From positions 1,674,001 through 1,738,000 of the forward strand of contig NZ_JACXST010000002.1 of assembly GCF_014850975.1 (NCBI RefSeq): a stretch of DNA of 64,000 nt. Direction: 5' to 3'. Shown here piece after piece: positions 17,805-26,675 of this stretch. The notes below the pieces were generated by a model. It was not told where the DNA came from. It made no database searches and saw only the letters and a program-made list of their open reading frames with translations. Source of the DNA: Methylomonas fluvii. Lineage in GTDB: Bacteria; Pseudomonadota; Gammaproteobacteria; Methylococcales; Methylomonadaceae. Made by a program: the position numbers and the translations under genes. Every line of letters begins with the position of its first letter. Position 1 is the first letter of the stretch.

Positions 17805-19330
17805 TCCTTCACCATCAAAATGAGTTCGGAAAAAGAATCTGCAATTCCCGTAAAAGCAATGCCGGAGAGATTCGGCAAGCTAAAATCGACTGGTCCCAGG
17901 GCCTGAGGAACCGCATAATACTTGCCTTGAAAAAGTACAATATTTGTCGTCCCCAGGCTATCCAGCAACAATGGTTCCGAATATTTCTCCCCCATATCAG
18001 TTTTGATCGTAGCGGTCATAGCGGATACAAACGAGGCCAGCTCCGCATCATTATTGTAAAGTCTTGATACGACTGGCATTATCGAATCTATCATAGCCGA
18101 ATCTAAATCGTCATTTTGTACCGCATTGATCCAGATAGAGGCTGCTTCATTGAAAATGCCGCACGCCTCCTCCGCCACATCCGACACTTCCATGACCAAG
18201 CTTTCGTCGCGGCACGAGGACCGCTCGATGGCCGTATGGGTTCGCCAAGGATATTGGCGAAAACCAAAACGGGAAAAATCGATGTTGGACTTGTTGAAAG
18301 CAAACCCAAACAAATTTTCGTCGCCGTAATCACGAAATACCTCACCCCGTCGAATATAGTCGTCGAGCGTTTGCTGAAATGGCGTATAAGCGCTTTCGTC
18401 TAAAGGCGACATGGGGCCGTAACCGTAGCGGACCGCATACGTTTCGATCCCGTGGTCGCGCAAAATATCGAGATGGGTGTTGGTAAGCCAAAGCTTCCAA
18501 CCGTTGACAATCCCATGCCCGTAGCGAAGATTGTGCTTATGGGCGCCGGTTAGATTCACGTGGTCGAGTTTTGCCCATAAGGCCTGCGCCTGAGGCACGC
18601 TTATGTTGCAACCCAATTCGCCCGCAATACCGATAATGGTCTTGACCGGACTATCAATCAAGTCTTCCCAGCGCATCAAATAGTAGTTGTGATCTTGCTG
18701 AGTGAATTCTTCAAGGTAAGACTTAAAAGGCGGCAGTAGCGCTTCGAAAAAATTAAGATCGCTAAGCTTGTATAGAGCAAGGCGTTGTCTTAGAAAGTCG
18801 TTATCTTCCTGACAGGGAACAAAACGTTGGATATATTCGCTGGCCAGCGCATTGATCGAAAAACAGGCAGATGTTAGCGTTCCCGCGGGATGACGCATTG
18901 ATGCAAAACGCAAGCCCTTCGGGACATCAAGCGCGCTCAACCAAGCCGCCGGCCCAACGTGCGAATGGACAACCTCGTAATAATTGAGAATCTCGCGGGG
19001 ATGAGAAGTAATTAATGTGAAATCCCCTCCACCACGCAGGCCGATATACTTTCGAAATCGAGCATCGCGAAACTCGGAATCGGCCAACCATTTAGGTCCT
19101 CCGGCCAATTGTCGAAAGTTGTAATTGTAAATGAGATCGTGCGACAAACCGCGGCGGATAAACACGTCTTCTATACGCCGGGAAATCTGGAATCCGGCTG
19201 TGTCGCATAGTGCTTTGATGCTAAGCGTACGCCTATCTCGTGCCGGGCCGACAAGTTCGGCAATCACACTGATGAGTAAAGAGAAGCCGCTACGGGGATA
19301 ACCTACCACCAACGGCCGTGGAGCCACCAT
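17801..19330 (-). CDS. Sulfotransferase-like protein with C-terminal GxN[LI] module
   Basis: A 509-aa protein. The N-terminus PLVVGYPRSGFSLLISVIAEL carries a sulfotransferase-type phosphate loop (PRSG). The middle contains a substrate-like region FRKYIGLRGGGDFTLIT and RFASMRHPAGTLTSACFSI, the likely 3'-phosphate segment. The last 49 residues are one copy of the shared module, TTNIVLFQGKYYAVPQALG. A broken paralogue lies at 8927-9252. The start overlaps the end of wzt by 1 bp and the end overlaps the next gene by 4 bp. I infer a sulfotransferase acting on the polysaccharide, though divergence from classical enzymes is considerable. Confidence 0.68.
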   Translation of the reverse strand: MVAPRPLVVGYPRSGFSLLISVIAELVGPARDRRTLSIKALCDTAGFQISRRIEDVFIRRGLSHDLIYNYNFRQLAGGPKWLADSEFRDARFRKYIGLRGGGDFTLITSHPREILNYYEVVHSHVGPAAWLSALDVPKGLRFASMRHPAGTLTSACFSINALASEYIQRFVPCQEDNDFLRQRLALYKLSDLNFFEALLPPFKSYLEEFTQQDHNYYLMRWEDLIDSPVKTIIGIAGELGCNISVPQAQALWAKLDHVNLTGAHKHNLRYGHGIVNGWKLWLTNTHLDILRDHGIETYAVRYGYGPMSPLDESAYTPFQQTLDDYIRRGEVFRDYGDENLFGFAFNKSNIDFSRFGFRQYPWRTHTAIERSSCRDESLVMEVSDVAEEACGIFNEAASIWINAVQNDDLDSAMIDSIMPVVSRLYNNDAELASFVSAMTATIKTDMGEKYSEPLLLDSLGTTNIVLFQGKYYAVPQALGPVDFSLPNLSGIAFTGIADSFSELILMVKE

Positions 19331-20661
19331 TAAATTACCTGCTCATCCGAAATCTCTACGGCCACTAATTCAGGCACGACTTCAAGGTCAACAAAACCGA
19401 CCGACTGCGGTGTATCCGAAAATTTCAATCGTGCCAATGAGCGCCGCACATCGACAAAACTATCTTGCCCATCAACAAATTCGTTACAACCAAGATTGAG
19501 AAAATATTCACCCCCGGCAAGATGCGCTTGCCAATGAAATTTTAACGCCACATAGTCATCAGGTTCGATTTGAACGAGAGGATGTCCCATCATTGCCAGA
19601 TTGGTACCAAAAACATAAGTTCCTTCAAGCGAAACGATGGCAAAACCAACAGAGAGTTGCACAAACTCGTTACTGACTAATTTGACGATCAGCTCGCAAT
19701 TGGCATGCGAGGCAATCTCGGGAGGATTCAATTCTCCATTGACCACCAGATCGAAATCGACAATCCGGGCTTTACCGGAGCCCATTCTGGTTTCGTGACG
19801 GTTATAGGCTGGTTTTAAGGGGATTTTATCGGTTTTATCCGCCTTTTCCTTTTTGGGAATCTCCGACATTCCCTTGACCATGTCTTTCTTTAGTTTATCG
19901 TTGTTCTTCGATATGTTTTGAGCCTCTCCGAACAACAACTTTTGGTAGTGATTGACAGCACCCGCGATCGGGCCTATGTGTACCAACTCTCCCCGATCCA
20001 AAACGACACCACGGTTGCAAATCCTTAACAGGGTGTCCGTACTGTGCGAGACAACCAAAATAGTCTTGCCTTGCTCCATGAAGTTTCGGATACGTTGGAA
20101 ACAACGGTGTTGGAATTTGGAATCACCAACGCTCAGTGCCTCATCAACGACAAGGATTTCAGGGTCTATATGAATCGCCGCCGCAAACGCAACCCGGACA
20201 AACATTCCCGAGGAATAAAGCTTTACCGGTTGATCAAAAAATTCGCCGATGTCGGCAAATGCTGCGATATCGTCGATACGCTCCAGCATTTCCTGTTTCG
20301 AAAAACCTTGAATGGCGCCATTCAAGATGACATTTTCGCGCCCGGTGAATTCGGGATTGAAACCAGCCCCCAACTCCAGCAGTGCGGAAATTCTGCCGCT
20401 GGACTTAACCTCTCCTTCTGTAGCCTGCATCACCGCGCAGATAATCTGCAATAACGTCGATTTACCTGAACCGTTACGTCCCAAAATTCCGACGATTTCC
20501 CCGCGATGTACATCGAAACTAATATTCCTCAGCGCCCAAAACTCTTTGTGGTACTGCTTACGGAATGGATGAATAGCCTCGATAAACCGTTCTTTTGGAG
20601 AAGAAAACAATCTGAATTTCTTACTAACGTTGCAAACTGATATTGCGGACAACGCCTCCAC
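19330..20661 (-). CDS. wzt: Polysaccharide ABC transporter ATP-binding protein with Wzt C-terminal domain
   Basis: A 443-aa ATPase of the O-antigen/capsule ABC exporter. Walker A is GRNGSGKST, the signature region YSSGMFVRVAFAAAI, Walker B ILVVDEALSVGD, and the switch histidine lies in LVVSHSTDTL. Residues ~290-443 form the Wzt_C carbohydrate-binding domain that in characterised systems recognises the modified chain end. It pairs with the permease gene 59 bp upstream. The following operon genes (sulfotransferases, glycosyltransferases) may supply the terminal modification that the domain reads (inference). Confidence 0.93.
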   Translation of the reverse strand: MEALSAISVCNVSKKFRLFSSPKERFIEAIHPFRKQYHKEFWALRNISFDVHRGEIVGILGRNGSGKSTLLQIICAVMQATEGEVKSSGRISALLELGAGFNPEFTGRENVILNGAIQGFSKQEMLERIDDIAAFADIGEFFDQPVKLYSSGMFVRVAFAAAIHIDPEILVVDEALSVGDSKFQHRCFQRIRNFMEQGKTILVVSHSTDTLLRICNRGVVLDRGELVHIGPIAGAVNHYQKLLFGEAQNISKNNDKLKKDMVKGMSEIPKKEKADKTDKIPLKPAYNRHETRMGSGKARIVDFDLVVNGELNPPEIASHANCELIVKLVSNEFVQLSVGFAIVSLEGTYVFGTNLAMMGHPLVQIEPDDYVALKFHWQAHLAGGEYFLNLGCNEFVDGQDSFVDVRRSLARLKFSDTPQSVGFVDLEVVPELVAVEISDEQVI

Positions 20662-20720
20662 TAAGCCCCCTCAATTTCAGTTAAATAACGCTTATTAATC
20701 ACATTATGGTCCATTATTTT

Positions 20721-21512
20721 TCAAAGCATATCGGCAAACTCGGGCTTGAGCCGCCGAAAAATATAAGCGCCGAAAAATAGAATCGAAATTGTCACACACC
20801 AAAAAAAAGCAGTATCAGCTAAATTTGGTAATTTCGGCTCCGGAAATATAAGTAAGCCACGATACCCTTCAACAATATAGTAAATTGGATTATAAGATAA
20901 TAGCTGGCGATAATTTTCCGGCAACAGCTCCATTGACCATACAATCGGCGTTAACCAAAACAGGACATTCAATATCACAGAAAGGGCTTGCGCTATGTCC
21001 CGGTAAAACACTTGTAGCGCGGAAAACAACAAACCCAGCCCGAGTAGCAATGTGGCGTTGCACAACATGAAATAGACCACCAACAAACGCATTGGCGAAA
21101 ATGCAATGTCATACCAAACTTGCATTCCTATCACAAAGATCATGAAGATCATATGCGGCACAATACCTGCCGTAATGAACACGAAGGGAAGTATCTCGGT
21201 CGGAAAAACGGTTTTCTTAATCAGATGAGCGTTACCGGTCACTGATCCGGTAACGGTGATCAAAGTTTCATTGAAATAAAACCAAACCATTAGTCCCGTG
21301 ATAAACCACATAATGAAGGGCGAACCGGCGGGAGCGGCCGCTTTAAAACCTACCGAGAACACAAAATAAAACACGGCCACCGTAGAGGCTGGCTGGATGA
21401 TCGACCATAATGCCCCACCCATAGTCCCAACGTATCTGCTTTGCAAATCACGCAAGGCAAGTGCGCCAATTAGTGACCGATACTTCATAATATTACTGAC
21501 AATATCCAACAT
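20721..21512 (-). CDS. wzm: Polysaccharide ABC transporter permease
   Basis: A 263-aa ABC-2-type permease with six predicted membrane helices. The N-terminal ALRDLQSRYVGTMGGALWSIIQP is the typical cytoplasmic-to-membrane entry of Wzm/KpsM proteins. LLSYNPIYYIVEGYRGLL near residue 210 is the conserved C-terminal motif. It forms the membrane channel with the Wzt ATPase encoded 59 bp downstream and exports undecaprenyl-linked polysaccharide across the inner membrane. The 115 bp upstream to the Nudix gene may hold a promoter, but I cannot define one. Confidence 0.93.
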   Translation of the reverse strand: MLDIVSNIMKYRSLIGALALRDLQSRYVGTMGGALWSIIQPASTVAVFYFVFSVGFKAAAPAGSPFIMWFITGLMVWFYFNETLITVTGSVTGNAHLIKKTVFPTEILPFVFITAGIVPHMIFMIFVIGMQVWYDIAFSPMRLLVVYFMLCNATLLLGLGLLFSALQVFYRDIAQALSVILNVLFWLTPIVWSMELLPENYRQLLSYNPIYYIVEGYRGLLIFPEPKLPNLADTAFFWCVTISILFFGAYIFRRLKPEFADML

Positions 21513-21627
21513 AGAATCAAGGCGGAGATTAGATTACCGGGCAAATTAGTTTGGGCGGCGAATTGAACTCAAACTAGCTATTAGCACATTTAAAAAGCGG
21601 TAGCAGAACAACAAATCAACACTGTCT

Positions 21628-22227
21628 TTAACCATTCGAATCATGCGTGATCAACCACTTATAAACCAGCACCAACGAACTGGCGTCTTCGATTTCACCC
21701 TCGGCAATCATTTGTAATACCTTGGATCGGTCGAAAAAGCGAAGTTCGCCGTGGCCGAACTCCGGCTCAACCTTGACGGTTGCAACGGTATCAACCGATG
21801 CGGCGAACAGCCGAGAGCGCGCCTGGATAACGCCTGCTTCCGGCGACAGTGCACCCATATCCCTCAAACCGCCGGCCAATAGCGCCAACCCCGTCTCTTC
21901 CATTAGCTCGCGTTCCGCTGCGGCGGCTGGGCTTTCGCCGGGCTCCCCATGCCCCTTAACCACTTCCCAAGACCAGCGCTGTAAGGGGTGCCTTAACACT
22001 CGGATCAAACCAATACCGTGCTTGGCAACCGGAAGTACCGCAACGCCGGCGACAGAGCCCTCGACTAAGCAACGAGGCACGACGCTCAGATAGCGAGGCA
22101 CTTCGTTGCCGTGAGAATCGACGACTTGATCGGCATAAACCCGAAACAGAGCGTTTTCGAATACCTCTTGTCGACCCAAAAGTTCGATCCGAAAGTTCTG
22201 GTCTTTTACGTTATCTTCGTGTTGCAT
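21628..22227 (-). CDS. Nudix hydrolase
   Basis: A 199-aa protein with a perfect Nudix box G-x5-E-x7-REU-x-EE-x-GU, running GHGEPGE to RELMEETGL at about residues 95-117. The layout, with an N-terminal beta region (FENALFRVYADQVVDSHG), is like ADP-ribose/ADP-sugar pyrophosphatases. It would hydrolyse a nucleotide-diphosphate compound in the cytoplasm. Position between the exporter and the sugar-nucleotide genes suggests housekeeping of activated sugars, but the substrate cannot be read from sequence. The 30-bp gap to the epimerase gene suggests one operon. Confidence 0.9.
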   Translation of the reverse strand: MQHEDNVKDQNFRIELLGRQEVFENALFRVYADQVVDSHGNEVPRYLSVVPRCLVEGSVAGVAVLPVAKHGIGLIRVLRHPLQRWSWEVVKGHGEPGESPAAAAERELMEETGLALLAGGLRDMGALSPEAGVIQARSRLFAASVDTVATVKVEPEFGHGELRFFDRSKVLQMIAEGEIEDASSLVLVYKWLITHDSNG

Positions 22228-22257
22228 GCCGGCGCTAATGTTTAGTTTGGTGTTAGA

Positions 22258-23196
22258 TCAAACATTGCCGTACATCGAGTTCTTGATCATCGTGAAACCT
22301 TTGATCAATTCGGCAATACCAGCATCAAGGCTGACAGAAGTTTTGTAACCAGTTGCCTCAATTTTTGCATTGGAGACGATGTAGTTGCGCTGATCAGGAT
22401 CTTTACCGACCGGTGCGTCGATAAACACGAAGTCGGGAATCTGTTTTTTGATTGTTTCGCACAATTCTTTTTTAGAAACATTGGCTTCGGAGAGCCCCAC
22501 ATTGTAAATCTGGCCCTTCATCGCGTCATAATTGGCAATCGCATGCTGGAAAGCCCGTGAAACGTCACGCACGTGTACGTAATTGCGTTTGAAATAACCT
22601 TCGAACAGCACGACAAAACGGTCGTTGACCGCGCGATAGGTAAAGTCGTTAACCAGCAAATCAACGCGCATCCTTGGCGACATGCCAAATACGGTCGCCA
22701 AACGGAAACTGATTGCGTTTTCACGCTGCATCAACTCCTGTTCGATTTTGACCTTTTCAATTGCGTATTGCGAAATCGGACGCAACGGCGATTCCTCGGT
22801 ACAAAAGTTGTTTTCGTCGCCAGTGCCGTAAGCGCTATTCGTGGTCGGCATCAACACGATTTGATCCTGGGCCAACAACTTCAGCATCAGCGTTATCGCG
22901 TCGTGGTTGGTAGTTGTTGCACCGATTGGATCCAGATTGCACAGCGGCGCACCCACCAGCGCAGCCAGCGGAATCACAATATCGGCATTTTTGAGCAATG
23001 GCGCGACATTTTTTTCCAAGCGGATGTCACCCTTTACGACAGAGAAATTTGGGTGGTGGCAGACGTGGTTCAAACTGCTTTGCTTGAACATGAAGTTGTC
23101 GAGCACCGTAACTTTATGTCCCGCCGCCAGCAAGTCGGGCACCATGGTAGAGCCCAGATAGCCGGCACCGCCGGTCACTAAAATGTTGTAACTCAT
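22258..23196 (-). CDS. NAD-dependent epimerase/dehydratase (extended SDR)
   Basis: A 312-aa extended short-chain dehydrogenase. The NAD-binding motif ILVTGGAGYLGS lies at the N-terminus. The catalytic region has TTNSAYG and SQYAIEKVK (the Tyr-x3-Lys pair). RNYVHVRDVSRAFQHAI is the conserved sugar-nucleotide segment. The frame is open to 23232, but ATG 23196 follows a GGAGAG site and starts directly at the fold, so it is preferred. Placed after the GmhA/HddC-like genes, it most likely changes a GDP-heptose or related sugar nucleotide (epimerase, dehydratase or reductase; not distinguishable). Confidence 0.88.
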   Translation of the reverse strand: MSYNILVTGGAGYLGSTMVPDLLAAGHKVTVLDNFMFKQSSLNHVCHHPNFSVVKGDIRLEKNVAPLLKNADIVIPLAALVGAPLCNLDPIGATTTNHDAITLMLKLLAQDQIVLMPTTNSAYGTGDENNFCTEESPLRPISQYAIEKVKIEQELMQRENAISFRLATVFGMSPRMRVDLLVNDFTYRAVNDRFVVLFEGYFKRNYVHVRDVSRAFQHAIANYDAMKGQIYNVGLSEANVSKKELCETIKKQIPDFVFIDAPVGKDPDQRNYIVSNAKIEATGYKTSVSLDAGIAELIKGFTMIKNSMYGNV

Positions 23197-23221
23197 AACT
23201 CTCCTTTCGGTTCGAAAAAAT

Positions 23222-23806
23222 TCATTCGCCAAAGATTGCCGCTTCGACGCACTCGCACAGCGTATGCGCCAGGACTATGTGCAATTCCTGAATAGTGCTG
23301 GTCGCAGTTCCCGGAACGACTACTGCATACATCGCAAGTTCGCGCGCTTTGCCGCCATCGCGGCCACAAAATACAATGCTTGGTATCGACATAGCGCGGC
23401 ATTGCGCCAGCGCTTGCAAGATGTTTGGCGACTGGCCCGACGTACTGATGCCCAAAAAGACGTCGTTGCCGCAGGCTTTACCGGCCAGCTGCCTGGAAAA
23501 TACGTGTTCGAAGCCGTAGTCGTTGCCGATTGCGGTCAGGATGGAACTATCGACAGTCAGGGCTTCTGCGGGCAAGGCGTCACGTTCCCGCGCCAGTTTA
23601 CTGACAAACTCCGCCGCCAAATGCTGAGCATCGGCCGCCGAGCCGCCGTTGCCGGCAATGTAGATGCGGCCACCGTTTCGATAACAAGCGATCACAGCTT
23701 CCACGGCCGCTCCGAATTCGGTTAACGCGTTAGTGTCGGCCAACAGACTATTTTTGGCCTCAATCGAGGCTTGAACATTAGTTATGAGCCGCGAAACTAT
23801 ATCCAC
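23222..23806 (-). CDS. gmhA: SIS-domain sedoheptulose-7-phosphate isomerase, GmhA-like
   Basis: A 194-aa SIS-domain protein. GRIYIAGNGGSAADAQHLAAEFV is the phosphosugar-binding loop of GmhA, and VFLGISTSGQSPNILQAL with VPGTATSTIQELHIVLAHTLCE complete the family pattern. GmhA turns sedoheptulose 7-phosphate into D-glycero-D-manno-heptose 7-phosphate, the first step to activated heptose. The longer open frame to 23950 lacks homology; GTG 23806, preceded by CCAGGAG, fits the family start and overlaps the HddC-like gene by 10 bp. Confidence 0.88.
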   Translation of the reverse strand: MDIVSRLITNVQASIEAKNSLLADTNALTEFGAAVEAVIACYRNGGRIYIAGNGGSAADAQHLAAEFVSKLARERDALPAEALTVDSSILTAIGNDYGFEHVFSRQLAGKACGNDVFLGISTSGQSPNILQALAQCRAMSIPSIVFCGRDGGKARELAMYAVVVPGTATSTIQELHIVLAHTLCECVEAAIFGE

Positions 23807-24516
23807 GACGACTCCTGGTTCAACACTTGCGCGGCGCGCGCGTAATCGTCTGGAATGCCAATGTCGATAAAGGTTCCCGGAAACTCGATACCGGTTAAAC
23901 GCCGACCGGCCGTCAAAGCCGCCGGAAAAATATCGTCTTCGAGAGACCATTTGGCTTTCGGCGTAAATCGTTCTTCCAACAATGCGCTACGGCGCAGGCA
24001 ATACACGCCGCCGTTCGCCAAACTGCCGATACCGCCCTTACCTGACTGCAAGGACTCGATGCGCCCGTCATCGGATACTTCCAACGCCATATAGCGGCCT
24101 TCTTCGTTGGAACGAAACAACGAAAAACAGCAATCCGCATCATTACGCTGTGCGAAATACATTAACTGTTCCAAATCCACAGCAAAGAAAGTATCGCCGT
24201 TGAGCAATAGAAAACATTCGCCGGCCGGGATGTTGCGTGCGGCTAATAGCACCCCCCCACCGGTACCCAGAGGGGTTTGTTCGAGCACGTATTCGATCAT
24301 CGCACCACGGTAATTATCACCGAAGTAATCAATGATCGCATCACACCGGTAGCCAACCGATAGAATGAAACGCTTCACACCCTGGGTACGCCAATACTCA
24401 AGTAAAAACTCGAGAAACGGCCGGCCGTTGATTGGAGCCATCGGTTTCGGCAAATCGGGTACAGCGTCACGCAAACGCGTACCCAAGCCGCCTGCCAGAA
24501 TAATTGCCGTGGTCAC
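23797..24516 (-). CDS. hddC: Sugar-phosphate nucleotidyltransferase, HddC-like
   Basis: A 239-aa nucleotidyltransferase. The signature AIILAGGLGTRLRDAVPDLPKPMAPINGRPFLEF is at the N-terminus, LLNGDTFFAVDL carries the metal-binding Asp, and GTFIDIGIPDDYARA ends the protein. It resembles D-glycero-alpha-D-manno-heptose-1-phosphate guanylyltransferase, and the GmhA-like and HddA-like neighbours support that reading. The start chosen is GTG 24516; the open frame upstream overlaps the preceding gene and has no family similarity. Mannose-1-phosphate guanylyltransferase is the alternative. Confidence 0.85.
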   Translation of the reverse strand: MTTAIILAGGLGTRLRDAVPDLPKPMAPINGRPFLEFLLEYWRTQGVKRFILSVGYRCDAIIDYFGDNYRGAMIEYVLEQTPLGTGGGVLLAARNIPAGECFLLLNGDTFFAVDLEQLMYFAQRNDADCCFSLFRSNEEGRYMALEVSDDGRIESLQSGKGGIGSLANGGVYCLRRSALLEERFTPKAKWSLEDDIFPAALTAGRRLTGIEFPGTFIDIGIPDDYARAAQVLNQESSWI

Positions 24517-24526
24517 GATGTCGCCG

Positions 24527-25696
24527 TCAAGCCGCGTTGAGCAACGCGCACAGTTCGTCGACTTCGGCAACGCTCAAATCCGGAAAATTACCAATATAGA
24601 AGCCGTAGAAATGCACATGCTCGGTCTGCGGAAATTCAAGATGATGGCCTTCAGGCACAATGCCTCTCAAATAAGGTTGGCGTATCTGGTTGCCGCCGCC
24701 GGCGCTACCTCGGCGGAATTCAATGCCGGATTCGCGCATTTTTTTCATCACCCGTTGAACCAAATTATCGTCGGCCTCATTGAGGATCAGATTAAAAGCG
24801 TAGTTGCTCGACCCCTCAAGTTTAAAATCGGTGCGGTATTTGGACGCGTCAATCTTATCGAGAAAGCGCAGCAAATTTTCGGTACGGCGTTGCACGGTCA
24901 TATCGAGGCGCTTGAGTTGGCTGCGGCCCATTATGCCGCCGATTTCGGTATTGCGGGTGTTATAGGCCGGATAGGCAAAAATAAAATCCGGGTTGAGCTG
25001 CGGATTTTCGTCGATGTAGCGTGCCTTCAAATCATTGTCGGTCGCCTCGCGTACCATGCCGTGCGAACGCAACATGCGCACTTGCTGATAGACCTCGGGG
25101 TCGTTGGTGCAAACCATGCCGCCCTCAATGGTGCTCATGTGATGGGCATAGTAATAGGAAAAATTGGAAATCCAGCCGATACCACCGAGCAATTTACCGT
25201 TATGGCGGGCGCCGTGCGATTCGCAGACATCTTCGATCAACGGAATGTTGCGGCGTTCGAGTTCCGCGACCAGTTCGTCGGTCAGGCCATCGAAACCTTG
25301 GACGTGAGTCAGAAACACGGCGCGGGTTTTGTCGGTGATCTTACTCAGAATTTGTCGAGTATCCATCGCCAGCGTTGCCGGATCGATGTCGGCAAATACC
25401 GGGGTAAAGCCGTTCTGCAACACCGATGCAACATCCGATACCCAGGCCAGCGGAGGCACAATGACTTCGCCGCCTTCGGGGTGGCGTATCTTCAACACCG
25501 CCATGGTCAGCAGGTTGGCCGATGCACCGGAGTTCAGGAAAACGCTATATTTCACGCCCAGCCACTCCGACCACTCGGCCTCGAACGCGCGCACGTTTGC
25601 GCCATGAGTCAAAATCGGATCGTCCTGTTTGAGATGTTCGATCACTGCGTCGAGATCTTCGCGCAGAATGTTGTTACGCATCAGGGGGAATTTCAT
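24527..25696 (-). CDS. DegT/DnrJ-fold PLP enzyme with His in place of the catalytic Lys (ColD/RfbH-like)
   Basis: A 389-aa protein of the DegT/DnrJ/EryC1/StrS fold. PLP-pocket segments are NSGASANLLTMAVL and EDVCESHGA. Where aminotransferases of this family carry the Schiff-base lysine, this one reads YYYAHHMSTIEGGM with His-His at about residues 185-186. That histidine pattern is the mark of the 3-dehydrase branch (ColD, RfbH), which removes a C3 hydroxyl from a 4-keto sugar nucleotide instead of transaminating. The start is ATG 25696; the frame extends to 25744 but overlaps the transketolase gene. Adjacent split transketolase genes suggest a deoxy, possibly branched, keto-sugar. Confidence 0.85.
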   Translation of the reverse strand: MKFPLMRNNILREDLDAVIEHLKQDDPILTHGANVRAFEAEWSEWLGVKYSVFLNSGASANLLTMAVLKIRHPEGGEVIVPPLAWVSDVASVLQNGFTPVFADIDPATLAMDTRQILSKITDKTRAVFLTHVQGFDGLTDELVAELERRNIPLIEDVCESHGARHNGKLLGGIGWISNFSYYYAHHMSTIEGGMVCTNDPEVYQQVRMLRSHGMVREATDNDLKARYIDENPQLNPDFIFAYPAYNTRNTEIGGIMGRSQLKRLDMTVQRRTENLLRFLDKIDASKYRTDFKLEGSSNYAFNLILNEADDNLVQRVMKKMRESGIEFRRGSAGGGNQIRQPYLRGIVPEGHHLEFPQTEHVHFYGFYIGNFPDLSVAEVDELCALLNAA

Positions 25697-25712
25697 GTTG
25701 TCGAATACCCGG

Positions 25713-26675
25713 TTAATGAGAAAGTGATTGAATGAAGGCCGCAACGCGCCGTTGTACGGCTTCCGGCCCTATGCCGACTTGTTCGTGCAATTCGGCCCGT
25801 GTACCCAGTTCGAAACGGTAGCCGCCATTAACCCCCAGATTGAGCAGTGTCAAGGGCAGTTTACGTCGGGCCAGGAAATCGAATAGCATGGCATCAACCC
25901 CACCACGACCACTGAAGCCTTCTTCCAAACTGACCAAGCCTTGATAGCCAGCGAGTTCGTCAGCTAAGCGATCCTCATCGAAACGTGCAATGTCCACCAA
26001 ATCGATGACACCGACATCGTGCTCCGAGCCTTGCTGAGCCGCCACCCTCAGCGCGGTATGTAACATGTAGCCGGTCGCCAGCAAACATACGCGCTCGCCT
26101 CGACGGTGAACGTGAAAACCCAATCGCAAGTCCGGTGCCGTTTGTTCGTAGATTACCGGCAATACCTGGGCGTCAAAGCGCAAATATTTGGGGCCGGTAG
26201 CCGATACGCAGCGCTCGAACAATGCTCCCGCGGTTACATGGTCAGCGGGTGAAAACACCTGAAAATTTGGCATCGCGCGCATAAGGGTCAAATCTTCGTA
26301 GCACTGGTGCGTCGGCCCGGAAACCACGTAACTATACCCGGCGCCGACGCCGATCAGGTTAACGTTAATCGGCCGTACCTCCGAAAGCAACGCCAAGCTG
26401 ACACGAATCTGTTCGTAGCAGCGCATGGTTATGAACGGCGCGATCGCGTAAGCAAACACGGTAAACCCTTCGAGCGCCAGACCGGCAGACACGTTGATCA
26501 AATTTTGCTCGGCGATGCCAACGTTGACAAAACGGGAAGGGAAATCGGCGCGTATTTTATCCAGTATTGGCGAACCAAAATCCGCACTGACGAAAAATAT
26601 TTTTGCATCCTGCCCCATCGCTTGCCAAATCCGATCAAGCAGAACGTCGCGCATCGGTAGCGGCTTGGTCGTCAT
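25713..26675 (-). CDS. Transketolase-like C-terminal subunit
   Basis: A 320-aa protein corresponding to the pyrimidine-binding and C-terminal domains of transketolase. RFVNVGIAEQNLINVSAGLALEG holds the conserved Glu that activates thiamine diphosphate, and GPTHQCYEDLTLMRAMPNFQVFSPAD is the next family block. It must pair with the N-terminal subunit encoded just upstream, whose stop overlaps this start by 4 bp. Split transketolases in sugar clusters either make sedoheptulose phosphate or transfer a two-carbon unit onto a keto-sugar; both would fit here. Confidence 0.92.
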   Translation of the reverse strand: MTTKPLPMRDVLLDRIWQAMGQDAKIFFVSADFGSPILDKIRADFPSRFVNVGIAEQNLINVSAGLALEGFTVFAYAIAPFITMRCYEQIRVSLALLSEVRPINVNLIGVGAGYSYVVSGPTHQCYEDLTLMRAMPNFQVFSPADHVTAGALFERCVSATGPKYLRFDAQVLPVIYEQTAPDLRLGFHVHRRGERVCLLATGYMLHTALRVAAQQGSEHDVGVIDLVDIARFDEDRLADELAGYQGLVSLEEGFSGRGGVDAMLFDFLARRKLPLTLLNLGVNGGYRFELGTRAELHEQVGIGPEAVQRRVAAFIQSLSH

